A stretch of DNA of 64,000 nt from Spisula solida (lineage: Eukaryota; Mollusca; Bivalvia; Venerida; Mactridae), in contig OX365953.1 in NCBI GenBank assembly GCA_947247005.1, forward strand, positions 4,779,001-4,843,000, given 5' to 3'. The notes below the pieces were generated by a model, which had not been told where the DNA came from, did not search any database, and was given only the letters and a program-made list of their open reading frames with translations. Each line of letters begins with the position of its first letter. Position 1 is the first letter of the stretch. Positions 31,967 through 45,630 of the stretch are shown piece after piece. A program made the translations under genes and the position numbers.

Positions 31967-32904
31967 TAGCTTGCCCACCTGTCACAGGGTGAGCTTTTGT
32001 GATCACTTTTTGGGTGTCTGTCCGACAACAATGAGCATGTATAGACAATAGAGGTCACAAGGTCAAATCGTAGAAAAACCTTGCATAGTCACTAGAGGTC
32101 ACAATTTTGACCTAATCTTTATGAAACTTGGTCACAATGATCATCTCAACAAAATCTAGGTCAAGTTCAATATTGGGTCGTCTGGGGTAAAAAACTAAGT
32201 CGCAAGCTACAATCATAGAAAAACCTTGCATACTTGCTATTAGTCTTTGACGATGATCATTCCATTTCATCATAAAAGGTCGACACGTCAGTGTAAATAA
32301 AAGACCATTTTAGTTATGGTATCCAGAACTAACTTGCTATAAGTTACAATTTTGACCTAATAATTATGAAACTCGATCACAATGATCATCTCAACAAAAT
32401 CTAGGCCTAGTACAATATTGGGTCATCCGGGGTCAAAAACTAGGTCACAAGGTCAAATCATAGCCTGCATGAACTACTACGACAGGTGAGCATCCTAGGG
32501 CCCTATGGACCCTCTTGTTAGCTTATCTGTCACAAAGTTGGTGAGTTTTTGTGATTGCTCTTCGACCGTCCGTCGTCCATCCACAATTGTTTGTGAACAC
32601 ACTAGAAACCACATTTATGGCCCAATATATATGAAACTTGTCTAGGTCAAGATTGAAATAAATTCACGTAGGGTCAAAAACTAGGTCACAAGGTCAAATC
32701 TTAGAAAAAGCTTATGGACATTTAAGAGGACACAATTATGGTCCAGTTTTCATGAAATTGTCTCTATAAACTCAAGGTCGAAACTGGATTATGTGGGATC
32801 AAAAACTAGGTCACTATGTCAAACCTTAGAAAAGACTTGTATACGCATTAGACACAATTATGTTTCTTAGGTGAGCGATATAGGACCACCATAGCCCTCT
32901 TGTG
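31967..32904. mobile_element. Two adjoining copies of the GTGAGCTTTTGTGATC element
   Basis: Copy one runs 31967-32518 and copy two 32519-32904. Each starts near CTGTCACA ... GTGAGnTTTTGTGAT and ends AGGTGAGC ... CCCTCTTGT. Internal segments repeat AAACTAGGTCACAAGGTCAA. Inverted relative of 5770-6844. Confidence 0.7.
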
Positions 32905-32916
32905 ATATTCACAGTC

Positions 32917-33065
32917 TGATTTGTTCATAGCGACACACCTCTTAATATGGCTTTTACTGATTGGTCGATAGTGACACACCTCTAAATATAGCTTTTTCTG
33001 ATTGGTCGATAGTGACACACCTCTAAATATGGCGTTTACTGATTGATCAATAGTGACTGGTGGCA
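32917..33065. repeat. 41-bp tandem repeat, about 3.5 copies
   Basis: Unit contains TGATTGGTCGATAGTGACAC and ACCTCTAAATATGGC. It directly follows the mobile element at 31967-32904. Confidence 0.8.
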
Positions 33066-33246
33066 CATTGTGATGTAGTAAGATTGGCTGTTTAAGTCAG
33101 GTGGTTGCTATAATAGAGGTTACCATTGACTAAGGTTTGACTGTATAGTACCTACGAGTTCACTGTACGATGGTCAGTCAAAATACAATGCGAACAATCT
33201 CACAAATTCTTACATGTATACAGTATTATTTAATCGTTCAAACATG

Positions 33247-33543
33247 GACATAATGCACCTATCAATGTTTTCCACCAGGGAGCGGCGGGCATACACGGAA
33301 CTTTTGACAGAAGGCTGTTCCCGATAGGTGGGAATTTGACAGACAGAATGGTGCCGAGTCCCGGGAGATTTTGACTTGGCCGAAATTTTGATCCCGGGGG
33401 TATGTAAAGCATCTCTCAGTGAGGGGATGTTGACAAATTGCCCTTGCTCTAGGGTGGGAATTAAGTCTTTGAAAAAGAAAAAATGTCAAATTCCCCTGGG
33501 TCAGCCCGCCGCCCCTTGGGGAAACATTGATAGGTGCATAATC
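33247..33543. mobile_element. ~300-bp MITE with CATAATGCACCTATCAATG ends
   Basis: The left end CATAATGCACCTATCAATG is exactly inverted at the right (CATTGATAGGTGCATAAT). GCGGCGGGC and GCCCGCCGC just inside extend the imperfect TIR. Confidence 0.75.
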
Positions 33544-35451
33544 TTTCAAATACTTGCCGTTCATCGAGGTGAATGACTGACTTTCATCATTTGGACAGAT
33601 CTTCTAATCATGTCCTGTTGCTAGGCAACTGCGCACATATACTTAACTGCGTGGTCACGGCCAAGTCGACTTCTCTGGTAATTGTCTCATTTCCGCCTGG
33701 TGATATCGTATATGTCTCATTCATTGCTAAAAGACTGGATACAGAACGTTCTGTCCTTCTATAATAAACGTTAACGGATGTGTTTGAAAAGCAACGTTCT
33801 GTCTGTTGTGAGATCATATACATATCATATGTATTCAATGACGCTCGTACATGTTGTGTTCACAATAACTATTTTTGTTATCTTTATTTACCAGACATGC
33901 ACAGCAGATGTAACTGTTTCATCGATTAAGAGTAAAAAATATTTAAAAAATTGAATAATTCATAAATTCGTATGATTTAGTTATAATCCAGTTAAGTTCT
34001 GGTGACAGTGACGTGGCCGTTTATGTGTACACAGAAGATTACAACCATTGTCTGAATAGGTAGTGCGAATATAGTTTTTTAGTTTAGCATTGAAAGTATG
34101 GCTGTCTGTTCAAACCGTTATAACTGGTTTAACACCGCAATAGTATTTCCGACCGCTGCGTCACTGTATTCTTACCCTGGCAGGACTATAACTGTGTTGC
34201 ACAGATATATCACTGGCTTAGAATTAGAAGGTCGTAAGTACGAAATCAATATTTTTAGAAAACAAGAAAAAAAATGTCTAAAACTACTCTTTACTTATGG
34301 AAAAACAAGCTTTTTTAAACTTCAGTTTGATCAACATGACCATGAGTAATATGCACGAGTCTTGTAAGGTCGTGAGTACATTGTAGTACTTACGACCTTC
34401 TAATTCTAAGCCAGCGATATATCCATAAAGTTCATTTATGTATGTATGTCACTTTTATATAAATTATGTAATAACTACACACTTTAGTACATTTTTTGTT
34501 GTTGATGTTTACATTTTCATTTGATATAAGGCAGAAAAAATCAATACCTTATTCACTAAGCCAAAGATTCCAAACAAAAAGCAATACATATAAGCGTACA
34601 TTGTGATTTGAAGAAATTAGTACGAGAAATTGTAATGTTTATGTTCACTTTGTAATGCAAACAGATATCTGACCTAAATAAACAAGTTCTAAAACTGGTC
34701 ATTAAACGATACACTATACTTAATTTTAAATTGCCATGGAAACGTTGCCGATCAGAATATACAATCAAAGCACTGAAAGTACTATTGTGTGGCGTACTGA
34801 TGCCATTAAATCCAAGATCGAATCCAGGTTGTATCATAATTTTATGTCACAGTTCTGATAAGCCCACCCTTACTCAAACATGTGTGCTATTAAAGACAAC
34901 AAGAGAACCAGCAGTTACCTGGAACTTACTTAAGTAACTATGCTGAGCATCAATGAAGGGATATTTACAAATACCATTTTTAATGACTTGGAGAATTCGA
35001 CCAGTGTCAAGATAAGTGACTGTTTATTCTCCGTATGACCACGCATGTTAATTAAATGTATATGACACTCTATATTAACGTATGTAAAAGGGGTAAACAT
35101 GGTGTCGCTCACACATATCGATCGGCCGATTAATGCTTTAAAAACAAGTTTTACATTTTATAAAACCTTAAAGTATTAGCTTTTAAAACAAGCTTTAATG
35201 AACAAGATCGATCGAATATTAAATTAATAATTGATGATTTTCGACCGTTGATTAAAATTTTATTTGGTATAAAAAGGGATATTTTAAACTTACTTTTACG
35301 CGGAACAGATTCTTACTCGTCGCCGTGGATTTAATAATTAGGGTATCGTGTTGAATGTTGTCTAAAAGAGAGACATATATCTCTGCTTCATTACAAGCTT
35401 TAAATATTCAAAATCGGATAATAGATACGAAAATTATGAGGTCTTATATAT
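33544..35451. other. No gene seen apart from the MITE at 34205-34425
   Basis: Both strands show only short open stretches without recognisable motifs or convincing splice structure. ATCGATCGGCCGAT near 35117 is a short palindrome. Confidence 0.4.
34205..34425. mobile_element. ~220-bp MITE with long TIRs
   Basis: The left arm ATATATCACTGGCTTAGAATT ... GGTCGTAAGTAC mirrors the right arm GTACTTACGACC ... AGCCAGCGATATAT. A diverged copy is at 22365-22620. Confidence 0.75.
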
Positions 35452-38400
35452 AGTCCGAGAGCCCACGCAGTTGTATTGCAACGAAGGAGGCCAAAAGAAG
35501 TTTGTACATATTTTGAAAGGTTATTTCATATGCTATATGAAAACCCATTTCTTAAGTGTCAAAGCCGTGTATACCTACATTTTTTTCTCATTTTTGTATT
35601 ATGGGGTGAATGAAAAAAAAGCATAAATTCCTAAGGGGTAGGTGTAGCTTTATGTCTAATAAGAAACGAAAACAATGTTCAATGTGGACAATTCTTGCCA
35701 AATTTGAACGAACACATAATGGGAAACACTTTAAATGTAAAAAAACCATAACCTTGACTTTCAATTATGATGTAAATAGGGGTCAAAGGTCAACAATATG
35801 ATAAAACCCATAGAAGTTATACAAATGCTCCAGTATACTTTTTCATCAAATTTCACATTTTCCTTCAAATTCAATATATTGCACATAATTTTATTCCTTC
35901 ATGTATACTGAATGTTATATAATTGATAAGAAAATATCCGCATTTCCCAAACAAGACATGCTTGTATCATATAGGTGCAAATTGAAGCAATTGAAAAATA
36001 GCAGTATTTTGAGGGTATGCTTAGTTTTACTCTACCATTGTTTCTATTGGTCAGTAACAATATCATTGATTGAATATTGCTTTTATATCAGGCAATATGA
36101 ATATTCCATCGCTCATTAAATAAGTCAAATAATTCAACTCTTTTACATGTACAAAAGGTCAAAGGTCAAATATGTAGAACAATAAATAAAAGTAGAGTAA
36201 AAAGGCAAATATGTGATATCTGTATAAGTCTGAGAACCCACATACTTTTTTCCAATGAAAGAGGCTAAAAGAAGTTTGCATATATTTTGAAAGAATAGTT
36301 CATAGCCTATCTGACAACCAATTTTTAAGTGTCCAAGTCGTGACTATCTATGCTCGTTTGCGCATTTATATGCCATGAGGTCAATGTGAAAATCTGTAAT
36401 TTGCTGAAGGGGGTAGGACTATGTTTATGTCTACAAATAAAGACAAAATGAACTTAAATGTCAGTAGAATTGCGATATAGGTAGAATACATAATTAGGAA
36501 ACATTACAACATTACAAATTATAGAATGTCATTTGCAAGTATATACTATATGGGGGTCAAAGGTCACTGAACTTTTAAACTCTATGAAACTAATGCAATC
36601 TTGACCAAACGGTTGTTACGTTAACTTCCATTTTTCTTCAAAATTAATAATTTGTACGTAGTTTCATTCATACATGTATTCTAATTCATAAGAATATATA
36701 TTTGGTTGAACAAGTAAGTCCAAAGGCACAAGAAAACGATTATTTATCATACTGGTAGCATCACAAAATGGCCATCATATCGAGGAAATGGTCATGTTTA
36801 TATCTACCATTTATTAACTTGGCAGTCTATGTAGATATATTTTAATAAATAACTGCATATATGTCAGGTCATTTCAGTGTAGCAAAGTTTAACGTGAAAG
36901 GTCAAGGTCAAATATGCAGTATAAGGTCAAGGTCAAATACGTCAAAATTAGCCCTGAAATGCGCAATAATTAGTCATTTTTATTGTTTTCTTTCAGTACT
37001 AATATTTTATACAAAGTGATTTAGTTTTGTTTGTGTCTAAATTCATTTATATCAATAGTGAATATAGCGAAAGATCCCTGACTTACCTACCCTAATCCGG
37101 AACAGCCATTATTCATTGCCGAAACTGTACAGCCATCCTTAGCCCCATTGGCTACTTGCCGCCATGAGGTTCAGCAATCTCGGTATTGGCCATTACGACG
37201 ACTCCTTTCCTACACATTGTATCCAGTTTTGTACGTCTTAAGATGCACAAAACGCATTTTCATTATCATCAGCTGACAAAATCTATTTATATAATACGAA
37301 TCATTATACAAATGTATTATCTTCTCGACCTTTCCTTGTTTTGTCTAGCGCTCTTAGGTGTCCATACTAGTCTCAAGAGTGGGTAACCGGGCGACGTTTA
37401 CATGGGATAACTGAACCTATCAGTGTAACTACCTCATATAGTCTGGAATGACTGAAACAAGCAGTGTTACATACCCATAGAGTCAGGAGTGTAAAAGATA
37501 CCACTAGGCCACAAATTTACTTTGAAGTCGTATGTACCCATATGCATATCTGTTAATGTTAATGTAAAAGTCACTCAATGGCTGTTAGTACCCGATTGGA
37601 CCAGGAATGGGTGTACCTGGGAGTTATGAGTACCGTCAAAGTATTATGAAAGTCAGTATCTTGTGTGTATTGAGTACATGGAACATAGCTGTTCATCATT
37701 GGTGTGTCAGGAATAGCTGCACTGGGTGATTGTGAGTATCAAATAGGACCAGGAATTATGTACCAGGTAGTTGCGAGTACCCGGAGTGTAATACATGATA
37801 TACTACATGATTGTGCACACCCTATAATACCACGGATGAGTTTACATAGTGATTGCGAGTATCCAATAATACCGGGAATGTCAGTTCATGGTGAGTGTGA
37901 GTACCAGAACCTTGTGGTTTGGAGTACCCTCTAGGACTACGAACGGATGCATATATTCGTCATAAATACCCAATACGATCAGCAATGCATGAACATGACG
38001 GTTGTTTGTACTCAATAGGACTAGGAATGGATGTACCCAACGGTTACGAGTACCTAATTAGACTAGGACTTTATGTAAAAGGTGGCAGTGAATATCTACA
38101 AGGACAAGTAATGTATGTAACTAGTGTTTATGAGTGCCAAATAGAACAGGCATGTCTTAAGAAATTGGTGTTTCTAATGGTAACCAGGCTGATCAGGATT
38201 AGAAATGTATGCACCTAGTCGATATGAGTATCTAATCAGACAAGGATTGTCTGTATATGGGGGTAATGCTCACCCAATAGAACAATAAATGGTCTCCCCA
38301 AGTGGTTATGTGTGCCCAATAAGACCACAAGGTGTCAATAGGACGACGATTGAAAGCTCCCAGTGGTTGCCGGTACTCAATAAATCCAGTAAGGTATGTC

Positions 38401-41400
38401 CCTAGTGGTTAATAGTTTGAATGGAATGTATGTACTGATGCTGTCAGTATCTAACAGTAACATGACTTTCTGTAAATAGTGGTTATGTGTACCTAATACG
38501 ACCAGGAATGTATGTATATGATGGTAGTGAATACCCAATAGGGCCAATAGTGGCTATGTATAGTGGCTTCGAGTACTCTATCAAACCACTTATGTATGTA
38601 CATAGTGGTTGTGGGTACCAACTAGGACAATGAATGTATGTATACAGTGGTTATGTGGTTTAAATAAGGCCCTGGTCTGTACATGGTGGTAGTGGGGACC
38701 CAATACGACACGTTATAGCATCACTTAGTGGTCGAAAGTAACCGACCCAACCAAAAATGTCTGTACATGGTGGTTTTGAGTATTCAATGTGACCAGGAAT
38801 ACGTGTACATGGTAGTTTCGGGTACACAATAAGACTAGGAATGTATCTATGAGTACCCAATAAGAAACGGACTGTATGTACACGGGGGTATTGATTATCC
38901 AATAGCACAACAAATGGTCGCACCTAGCAGTTGTCAGCTCCCAATCAGACGACCAATGTCTGTAAACGACGATTTTGAGTTCCAAATAGGACCAGGAATA
39001 CATGCATATGGTAGTTATTGGTACCCATTAGGACTAGAAGTGGATGTACCTAGTAGTGATGAGTACAACTATCTGTACATGCTTGTTTTTAACACACCAA
39101 ATGGACTTGAATGAATGTACAGAATGGTTATGCCTGCTCAATAAGGCCAGGCATGTCTCTACATGGCGCCCCTGAGTTGTCAATTAGCGATCGACCGTAT
39201 CCAACAGGAACATGAATGTCTGAACATAGTAGTAATAACTTATAAGTATCTGATACGACCAGGTATGTATGTACATGGTGGAAGTGAGTACCAAATTGTA
39301 CCTATAAGGAACCTTCGAGTGCCCAATTTCGACCAGCAAAACTCGTATAATATGCTCCCGTATATGGTTGTTTTGAATATCACATATGACTAGAAATGTA
39401 TGTACCTAGTGCGTACCAAATCAGACCAGGACTGTCTGCACATGGTAGTAGTAAGTACCAAAAAAAGGACCACTGATGTCTGTTTTTTGTAGTTTTTTAG
39501 TTTAAAAAGAAACAGGAATACATGTACATTGTGGTCGTGGGTACCTATAAGGATTAGGAATAGATGCACCTAGTGGTTATGTACCCATCAATACCAGACC
39601 TGTCTATGCATGGTGATAATTTAATGTTTATTATCCAATGTGACTAGGGATGTCCGTACTTGATGGTCGTGAGTAACACCTAGGACTGAGAATGGTTATA
39701 CCCTTTGTTCCCAAAAGGTCAAATAATGTCTCTACATGGTTCAAGTGAGAAGCAAATAGGCCAAGCAATGGCTGTATCTGGTAGTTGTGAATGTCCAGTA
39801 GGACCAGGATTGGATGTATCCAAGTATATGCGTATCCAACAACAATAAGTATTTCTGTATATGGTTGTAGCGTGCACCCAGTCAGACCAGAGATGACTAT
39901 AACTAGCGGTTTTGAGTACCCTAATAGATCAGGAATATGTGTACATGTTGGTAGTGAGTCTCCAATCAGACCAGGAATGATAACATCTAGCGTTTTTACT
40001 TTCTATGTGTCTAATTAATCCCTAAGTAGAAGTCACCTCGTGATTTTATGGCAGATAAAGCCAGATGTAGTTTTACGCAAATGTATAGGGGATTCCAGTT
40101 TTCAAAGGTGGTGAGTACCTTATTCGGTACTTAGCTATTATAAGGTTTAAAATCCTGTATAAAAGGAGTCTTAATAAATAGGGATCGTAAGTACCTCAGA
40201 TGGCCGATACCGACGTTGCTGTACCTCATGGCCAATTGGGTTAAGAATGATTGTACATTTTCGCCAATGAATTATGGCTGTTCCAGGTGGGGTAGTTTAG
40301 ATAGGAATCATTCACTTTATTGACATACAAATGAATTTAGACACGAACAATACTGAATTACATGGTATAAAATATTAGTAATGAAAGAAAACATAACACA
40401 TTGTTGCGCATTCAGGGCTAAGTTTGCTATTTTTGACGTATTTGACCTTGACCTTTTACTGCATATTAGACCTTGACCTTTCACGTTAACATTTGCTCCA
40501 CTAAAATGACCTGACATATATGCAGTTATTTATTAAAATATATCTACATAGACTGCCAAGTTAATAAATGGTAGATATAAACATGTCCATTTCCTCGATA
40601 TGATGGCCATTTTGTGATGCTACCAGTATCATAAATGATCGTTTTTTTGTGTCTTTGGACTTATTTTTCAACCAAATATATATTCTTATGAATTAGAATA
40701 CATGTATGAATGAAACAAGGTACAAATTATTAATTTTGAAGAAAAATGGAAGTTAACGTAACAACCGTTTGGGCAAGATTGCATTAGTTTCATAGAGTTT
40801 AAAAGTTCAGTGACCTTTGACCCCCATATAGTACATACTTGCAAATGACATTCTATAATTTGTAATGTTATAATGTTTCCTAATTATGTATTCTACCTAT
40901 ATCGCAATTCTACTGACATTTAAGTTCATTTTGTCTTTATTTGTAGACATAAACATAGTCCAACCCCCTTCAGCAAATTACAGATTTTCACATTGACCTC
41001 ATGGCATATAAATGCACAAACGAGCATAGATAGTCACGACTTGGACACTTAAAAAATTGGTTGTCAGATAGGCTATAAAATATTCTTTCAAAATATATGC
41101 AAACTTCTTTTGGCCTCTTTCATTGGAAAAAAGTATGTGGGTTCTCAGACTTATACAGATATCACATATTTGCCTTTTTACTCTACTTTTATTTATTGTT
41201 CTACATATTTGACCTTTGACCTTTTGTACATGTAAAAAAGTTGAATTATTTGACTTATTTAATGAGCGATGGAATATTCATATTGCCTGATATAAAAAAA
41301 TATTCAATCGATGCTATTGTTACTGACCAATAGAAACAATGGTAGAAGTAAAACTAAGCATACCCTTAAAATACTGCTATTTTTCAATTGATTCAATTTG

Positions 41401-41933
41401 CACCCATATGATACAAACATGTCTTGTTTGGGAAATTCGGATATTTTCTTATCAATTATTTAACATTTTAAATTCAGTATACATAAAGGAATAAAGTTAT
41501 GTGCAAAATATTGAATTTGAAGGAAAATGTGAAATTTGATGAAAAAGTATACTGGAGCATTTGTATAAATTCTATGGGTTTTATCATATTGTTGACCTTT
41601 GACCCCTATTTACATCATAATTGAAAGTCAAGGTTATGGTTTTTTATATTTTAAGTGTTGCCCATTATGTGTTCGTTCCAATTTGGCAATAATTGTCCAC
41701 ATTGAACATTGATTTCGTCTTTAATTAGACATAAAGCTACCTCTACCCCCTTAGGAATTTATGCTTTTTTTTCATTCACCCCATAATACAAAAATGAGAA
41801 AAAAATGTAGGTATACACGGCTTTGACACTTAAGAAATGGGTTTTCATATAGCATATGAAATAACCTTTCAAAATAGGTACAAACTTCTTTTGGCCTCCT
41901 TCGTTGCAATAAAAGTGCGTGGGCTCTCGGACT
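35452..41933. mobile_element. Foldback element B: ~1.75-kb TIRs around a 42-bp array
   Basis: The left TIR (35452 to about 37200) and right TIR (about 40190-41933) are inverted copies throughout, with outer ends AGTCCGAGAGCCCACGCA and TGCGTGGGCTCTCGGACT. TIRs hold several AAGGTCAAGGTCAAAT and GGGGTCAAAGGTCA motifs. The interior is a degenerate tandem array. No transposase frame is seen. Arms look nearly as similar at the inner as at the outer end. Confidence 0.85.
37400..40050 (+). repeat. 42-bp degenerate tandem array inside element B
   Basis: Unit contains GGACCAGGAATGTATGTACC and GTGGTTATGAGTACCCAATA, all in one orientation. It aligns without gaps to the reverse complement of the element A unit at about 28 of 42 positions by hand. 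Confidence 0.8.
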
Positions 41934-42069
41934 AATAAAACAGGGTAGAAATTGACTAGTGCGTTTAACGCTTACCGCGGTAACATTGTTAATCGGCCGA
42001 TCAATATGTACGTAGAACTATTTCAGTTCCCCCACCAGCTATATATAGCATCAATGTTTGTATACATGT

Positions 42070-42335
42070 CCCTACTCCAGACGGTCAAAACCGAAATGCT
42101 TTTCAGTGTTTCCCACCTAACATAACTAATCTTACTAACAGTCTTTCGGACGAGACGTTAAGCGAGGTTCCGTGTATGATGCTTTACATCGGCACGTAAA
42201 AAAACCAGGGATGCTTCTGGAACTGGAGCATCTTCTGTATCATGCACTATCCTCCAAACACTAAAGTGACTAACCTCTTCTGGGGGCCTCGCCCATATGG
42301 ATTATCCGGTGGCGAGGATAAATAAAAGCAAATAA
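42070..42335 (+). mobile_element. SINE-like fragment of another family
   Basis: Contains TTTTCAGTGTTTCCCACC, then CGGACGAGACGTTAAGCGAG, CATCGGCACGTAAAA and TGCACTATCCTCC. No clear tRNA head is visible. Confidence 0.4.
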
Positions 42336-42734
42336 ACGAAACATGTACAACATAATTAGGTCATCGTCTGCAATGTGCAGCGGCGGAGTGATTTACATAC
42401 GTTACAGTATACGATTTAAAACCGTGGGAACTATTTTAGATTCCCGCCACCAGTGAGAACATTCTTTGGTAGTAGAAATATAGTCCGTTGCGGAATGATT
42501 TGCTATAAATATCCTCTAAAAATAAAAGTCTGATATAATTGTTGGTCTTAATATAAGTAAATGTTGGTAATGTAAACAAATCAGGTCCAATGATACGTGT
42601 AACCTGTGTTGCATGCTTGTAATATTGTTCAAATCATAGAACTATTTATTTGCCGAGGCCTAATGCGTTAAATTGGTCGTAAGCTGAAAAGTGGTAATAT
42701 CATTGTGTGGCGTTACGCCACACAAAAACTACTG

Positions 42735-42835
42735 ATACATTTTCCAAGATCTAAGTAATGCATATTCCAAGATCTAAGTACAAATGTAATGCATATTCCA
42801 AGATCTAAGTAATGCATTTTCCAAGACCTGAGGAA
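42735..42835. repeat. Short tandem repeat of a ~25-bp unit
   Basis: ATTCCAAGATCTAAGTAATGC recurs three to four times with small changes. A 10-bp-arm hairpin (GTGTGGCGTTACGCCACAC) lies just before it at 42703-42725. Confidence 0.6.
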
Positions 42836-42947
42836 TGCATTTGACAAAATGTGGAATGGCGGAGCACTAAGTTATATATTGGTCAACATACATTTGCATG
42901 GTACTGTAAATATTCCTAAACTAGATATTTCATTTTGCTTATGCTAC

Positions 42948-43242
42948 GGTCACAAAGCTCGTACGATATCCGTACGAATTTATCAACTCATACGAGTTCA
43001 CAATTTTTGAAATCCTAACGCTTTTTGTATGTTCGTAGCGTCTGGTCACAGCTCGTGAGGATCACGAACGTTCTATAGAGATACACTTGTGAGATATCCG
43101 TACGATGCTCGTACGAGTTAGGAAAATCCATACGATGCTCGTACGAGTCTTCGGTGTCAGTACGGGCTCCGTACGCACGCCGTGTGAGTTTGCCAAAATC
43201 AACTCGTACGGAGCTCGTAAGGCAAATGTGACCTTAGCATTA
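42948..43242. mobile_element. ~295-bp MITE rich in CGTACG palindromes
   Basis: Ends TATGCTACGGTCACAAAGC and, inverted, GCAAATGTGACCTTAGCATTA. The interior repeats CTCGTACGA and CCGTACGA on both strands. Confidence 0.65.
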
Positions 43243-43702
43243 GACTCGATAATGTTCAAGGTATTTTAGTCCGTATAATTCTTCCTCCCAGCATCTAGTT
43301 TGTTTTCAATGTCTTTTGACTGTCTAATTCCTACCTTAACCATCTCTAATCCCTTTGGTGCGTGTGTTATGTTGAATACCATATTGTTACGTTTTCTTTA
43401 ATCAAATTAATCGCATCAACTCCCACAGTTATCACAATCTGATTAAAATCATATCCTCAAACCCGCTACGCTTGCCGTAAGGAAGATCAAGTATACTTTA
43501 GTCAGATTGGCAGTTTAATATCATTGAGACATATTAATCGAAGTCTCAAAGAGTGAATGGAATATGCTGACGATAATAAAGTTAATTAATTTTTTCTGAT
43601 CCGACTTTCCCATTTATGATTTAAACATCTAGAAAACATTACTATCGTAACTAAGTCACGTATTTGGTATAAGTGTAAACGTGTTGATACGAGCAGATAT
43701 GA

Positions 43703-43985
43703 TGTCTCCTTCTGGTGCGAAAAGCTCTACCTATCCTCGAGTACGCGACTGGTCCTTCTGGTGCGAAGAGCTCTACCTATCCTAGAGTACGCGACTGGTC
43801 CTTCTTGTGCGAAGAGCTCTACCTATCCTCGAGTACGCGACTGGTCCTTCTGGTGCGAAGAGCTCTACCTATCCTCGAGTACGCGACTGGTCCTTCTGGT
43901 GCGAAGAGCTCTACCTATCATCGAGTACGCGACTGGTCCTTCTGGTGCGAAGAGCTCTACCTATCATCGAGTACGCGACTGAATC
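43703..43985. repeat. 46-bp minisatellite, about 6 nearly identical copies
   Basis: Unit contains CCTTCTGGTGCGAAGAGCTC and CTCGAGTACGCGACTGG. Copies differ at single bases, suggesting recent expansion. Open frames inside reflect repetition. Confidence 0.95.
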
Positions 43986-44049
43986 CACGTGCTTTTTGCC
44001 AGAACATATAATTATATATTCAGTCAAAGTTTACACACACTTGTAATGG

Positions 44050-44590
44050 AGTATGTTTCTGTCTGTCTGTCTGTCAGTAATGTCAAAGCACCTTATGGGG
44101 ACGTAGACATAGCACGCAACGAACTGCTGAGAGGAATAAAAGAATAAAAGAAGAGTACATAAGTAAAGAACAGTATAAAACAGGGATGCAAGATAGGTAT
44201 AAAAGTAGTAAGAACAGAATTTCAGAAGACTGATTACAATGAAACGTGATAAATGCGACTGACAGCCGCATTGAACGATGCTATAGTGGGAGACTGACTA
44301 CTTGGTGTACGTGGTAAGCTTTTCCAGTGGTAAACGGTCCGGGGGAGAAGGCAAACCTATAGTAGTCTGTGGTAATTAACCTATATGCTAGGGGTTGTGA
44401 TGATCTTGAGGGGCGAGAAAGGGGAACTTAGTAACCTTCAATGGGAATAGCTACAAGTGTGTAGGTAATTTTGTAGTAGATGAGGGATAGCCGACTGTCG
44501 ATTCTTCTCAGGTCAAAACGCCTCAAGTTTAGGGAGCTCAGCAAATCAAATAAGCTAGCTGTTCTTTGGTAATCAGCCATGATCTATCTA
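44050..44590 (-). pseudogene. 3' end of a non-LTR retrotransposon (LINE), reverse-transcriptase C-terminal region, broken
   Basis: On the minus strand, fragments typical of the end of LINE ORF2 appear: RRIDSRLSLIYYK ... LVAIP, then DYYRFAFSP, then RTVYHWKSLPRTPSSQSPTI and SFNAAV before the stop near 44239. At least one stop (after IPIEGY) and a one-base frameshift (after FAFSP) break the frame. The 3' UTR ends in a GACA microsatellite near 44060. It is 5'-truncated near 44590. The class assignment comes from recognised end-of-RT motifs, not from a search. Confidence 0.65.
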
Positions 44591-45630
44591 GATAAAAAAA
44601 GTCGACCGTTTGTCGTATGTAATGTTATGACGATAAACGAGACGAGGTTCATTTGGTCACCCATGCGAGATCCATAAACAAATATGGGCCAGCAAAGACA
44701 GAAAAAAGTATGCATTGCAGAACGCACCATGTGCACCAGTAGTAAGGTACACCTTTTTCAATATAGACCAAGTTTCTACCATATGTATAATATGGACAAT
44801 GGGTAAATGCCAAGCTTAACAAAGGTAAATTCCTTCAGAAATTGAAGAAATACTCCGACAATCGCTGCCAAGCCACACGTTTGAAGGATGGCATGCTATT
44901 GCAGAGCAATCGTGCCTTAACCTGTAGCAGCCATTAACGCGACTTTCTGAGAAATTATCACAGATCATCAGCTAAATAGTTTGCGTCTGTCGTTAGGACA
45001 ACGCTTTCCGAGCGCTGCTACGAATACAAGTTTCACGCCGAAAGACGACACCATATCGCGTATTTGTGTTTCGACCCCTCCATCTAATTCGTTCTTGCTC
45101 ATCGTTCCGGTTGGTTTATAATGTTAATACGTGTGCAGCTGTTGAGTAGTGGAATTATGACTAGTTTTAGACGCTAGTTTTTTTCTCAATTTATTGCGCC
45201 CATTCATCCCCTATCCTATTTCTTATATCCTTTATTTTTACTACATTTTTGTACCATCAAAATTATTAGCGCAGAAGCATTTTAACAAGTGTTTTCATTC
45301 TATTTATTATGTGAGTCTGACCTGAAATACTGTATACAAGGACTGATAAGTCTTGATGTTCATGGGCACATTCGATTTTTCATAATTTATATAACGAGCA
45401 TCTCATGAAGTTATGCGAGTGAAAAACGGAAAACAGTCGGTAAAACACGGAATCAAACACACAATGTGACTACAGTACAAAATGTATGTGTATTGCCTTC
45501 ATGAGCTCTAGTATTGTAATGGGTCCGTCCTTGTGTGATTTGAATGAGTTAGCTGCTATCGCCTCTCAAAAGCCTTGTCACAATATTTTTTTTTGAAATC
45601 CTTTAAACCCTGTAAAACCAATAATTGCGA
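44591..45630. other. No feature recognised
   Basis: AT-rich sequence between the truncated LINE and element C. No open frame with a family signature and no strong repeat. Confidence 0.4.

Noticed and set aside
35117..42010. Extending element B to the ATCGGCCGAT palindromes on each side
   Set aside because: The motif is a short palindrome. The DNA between it and the clear TIR ends differs in length and sequence on the two sides.
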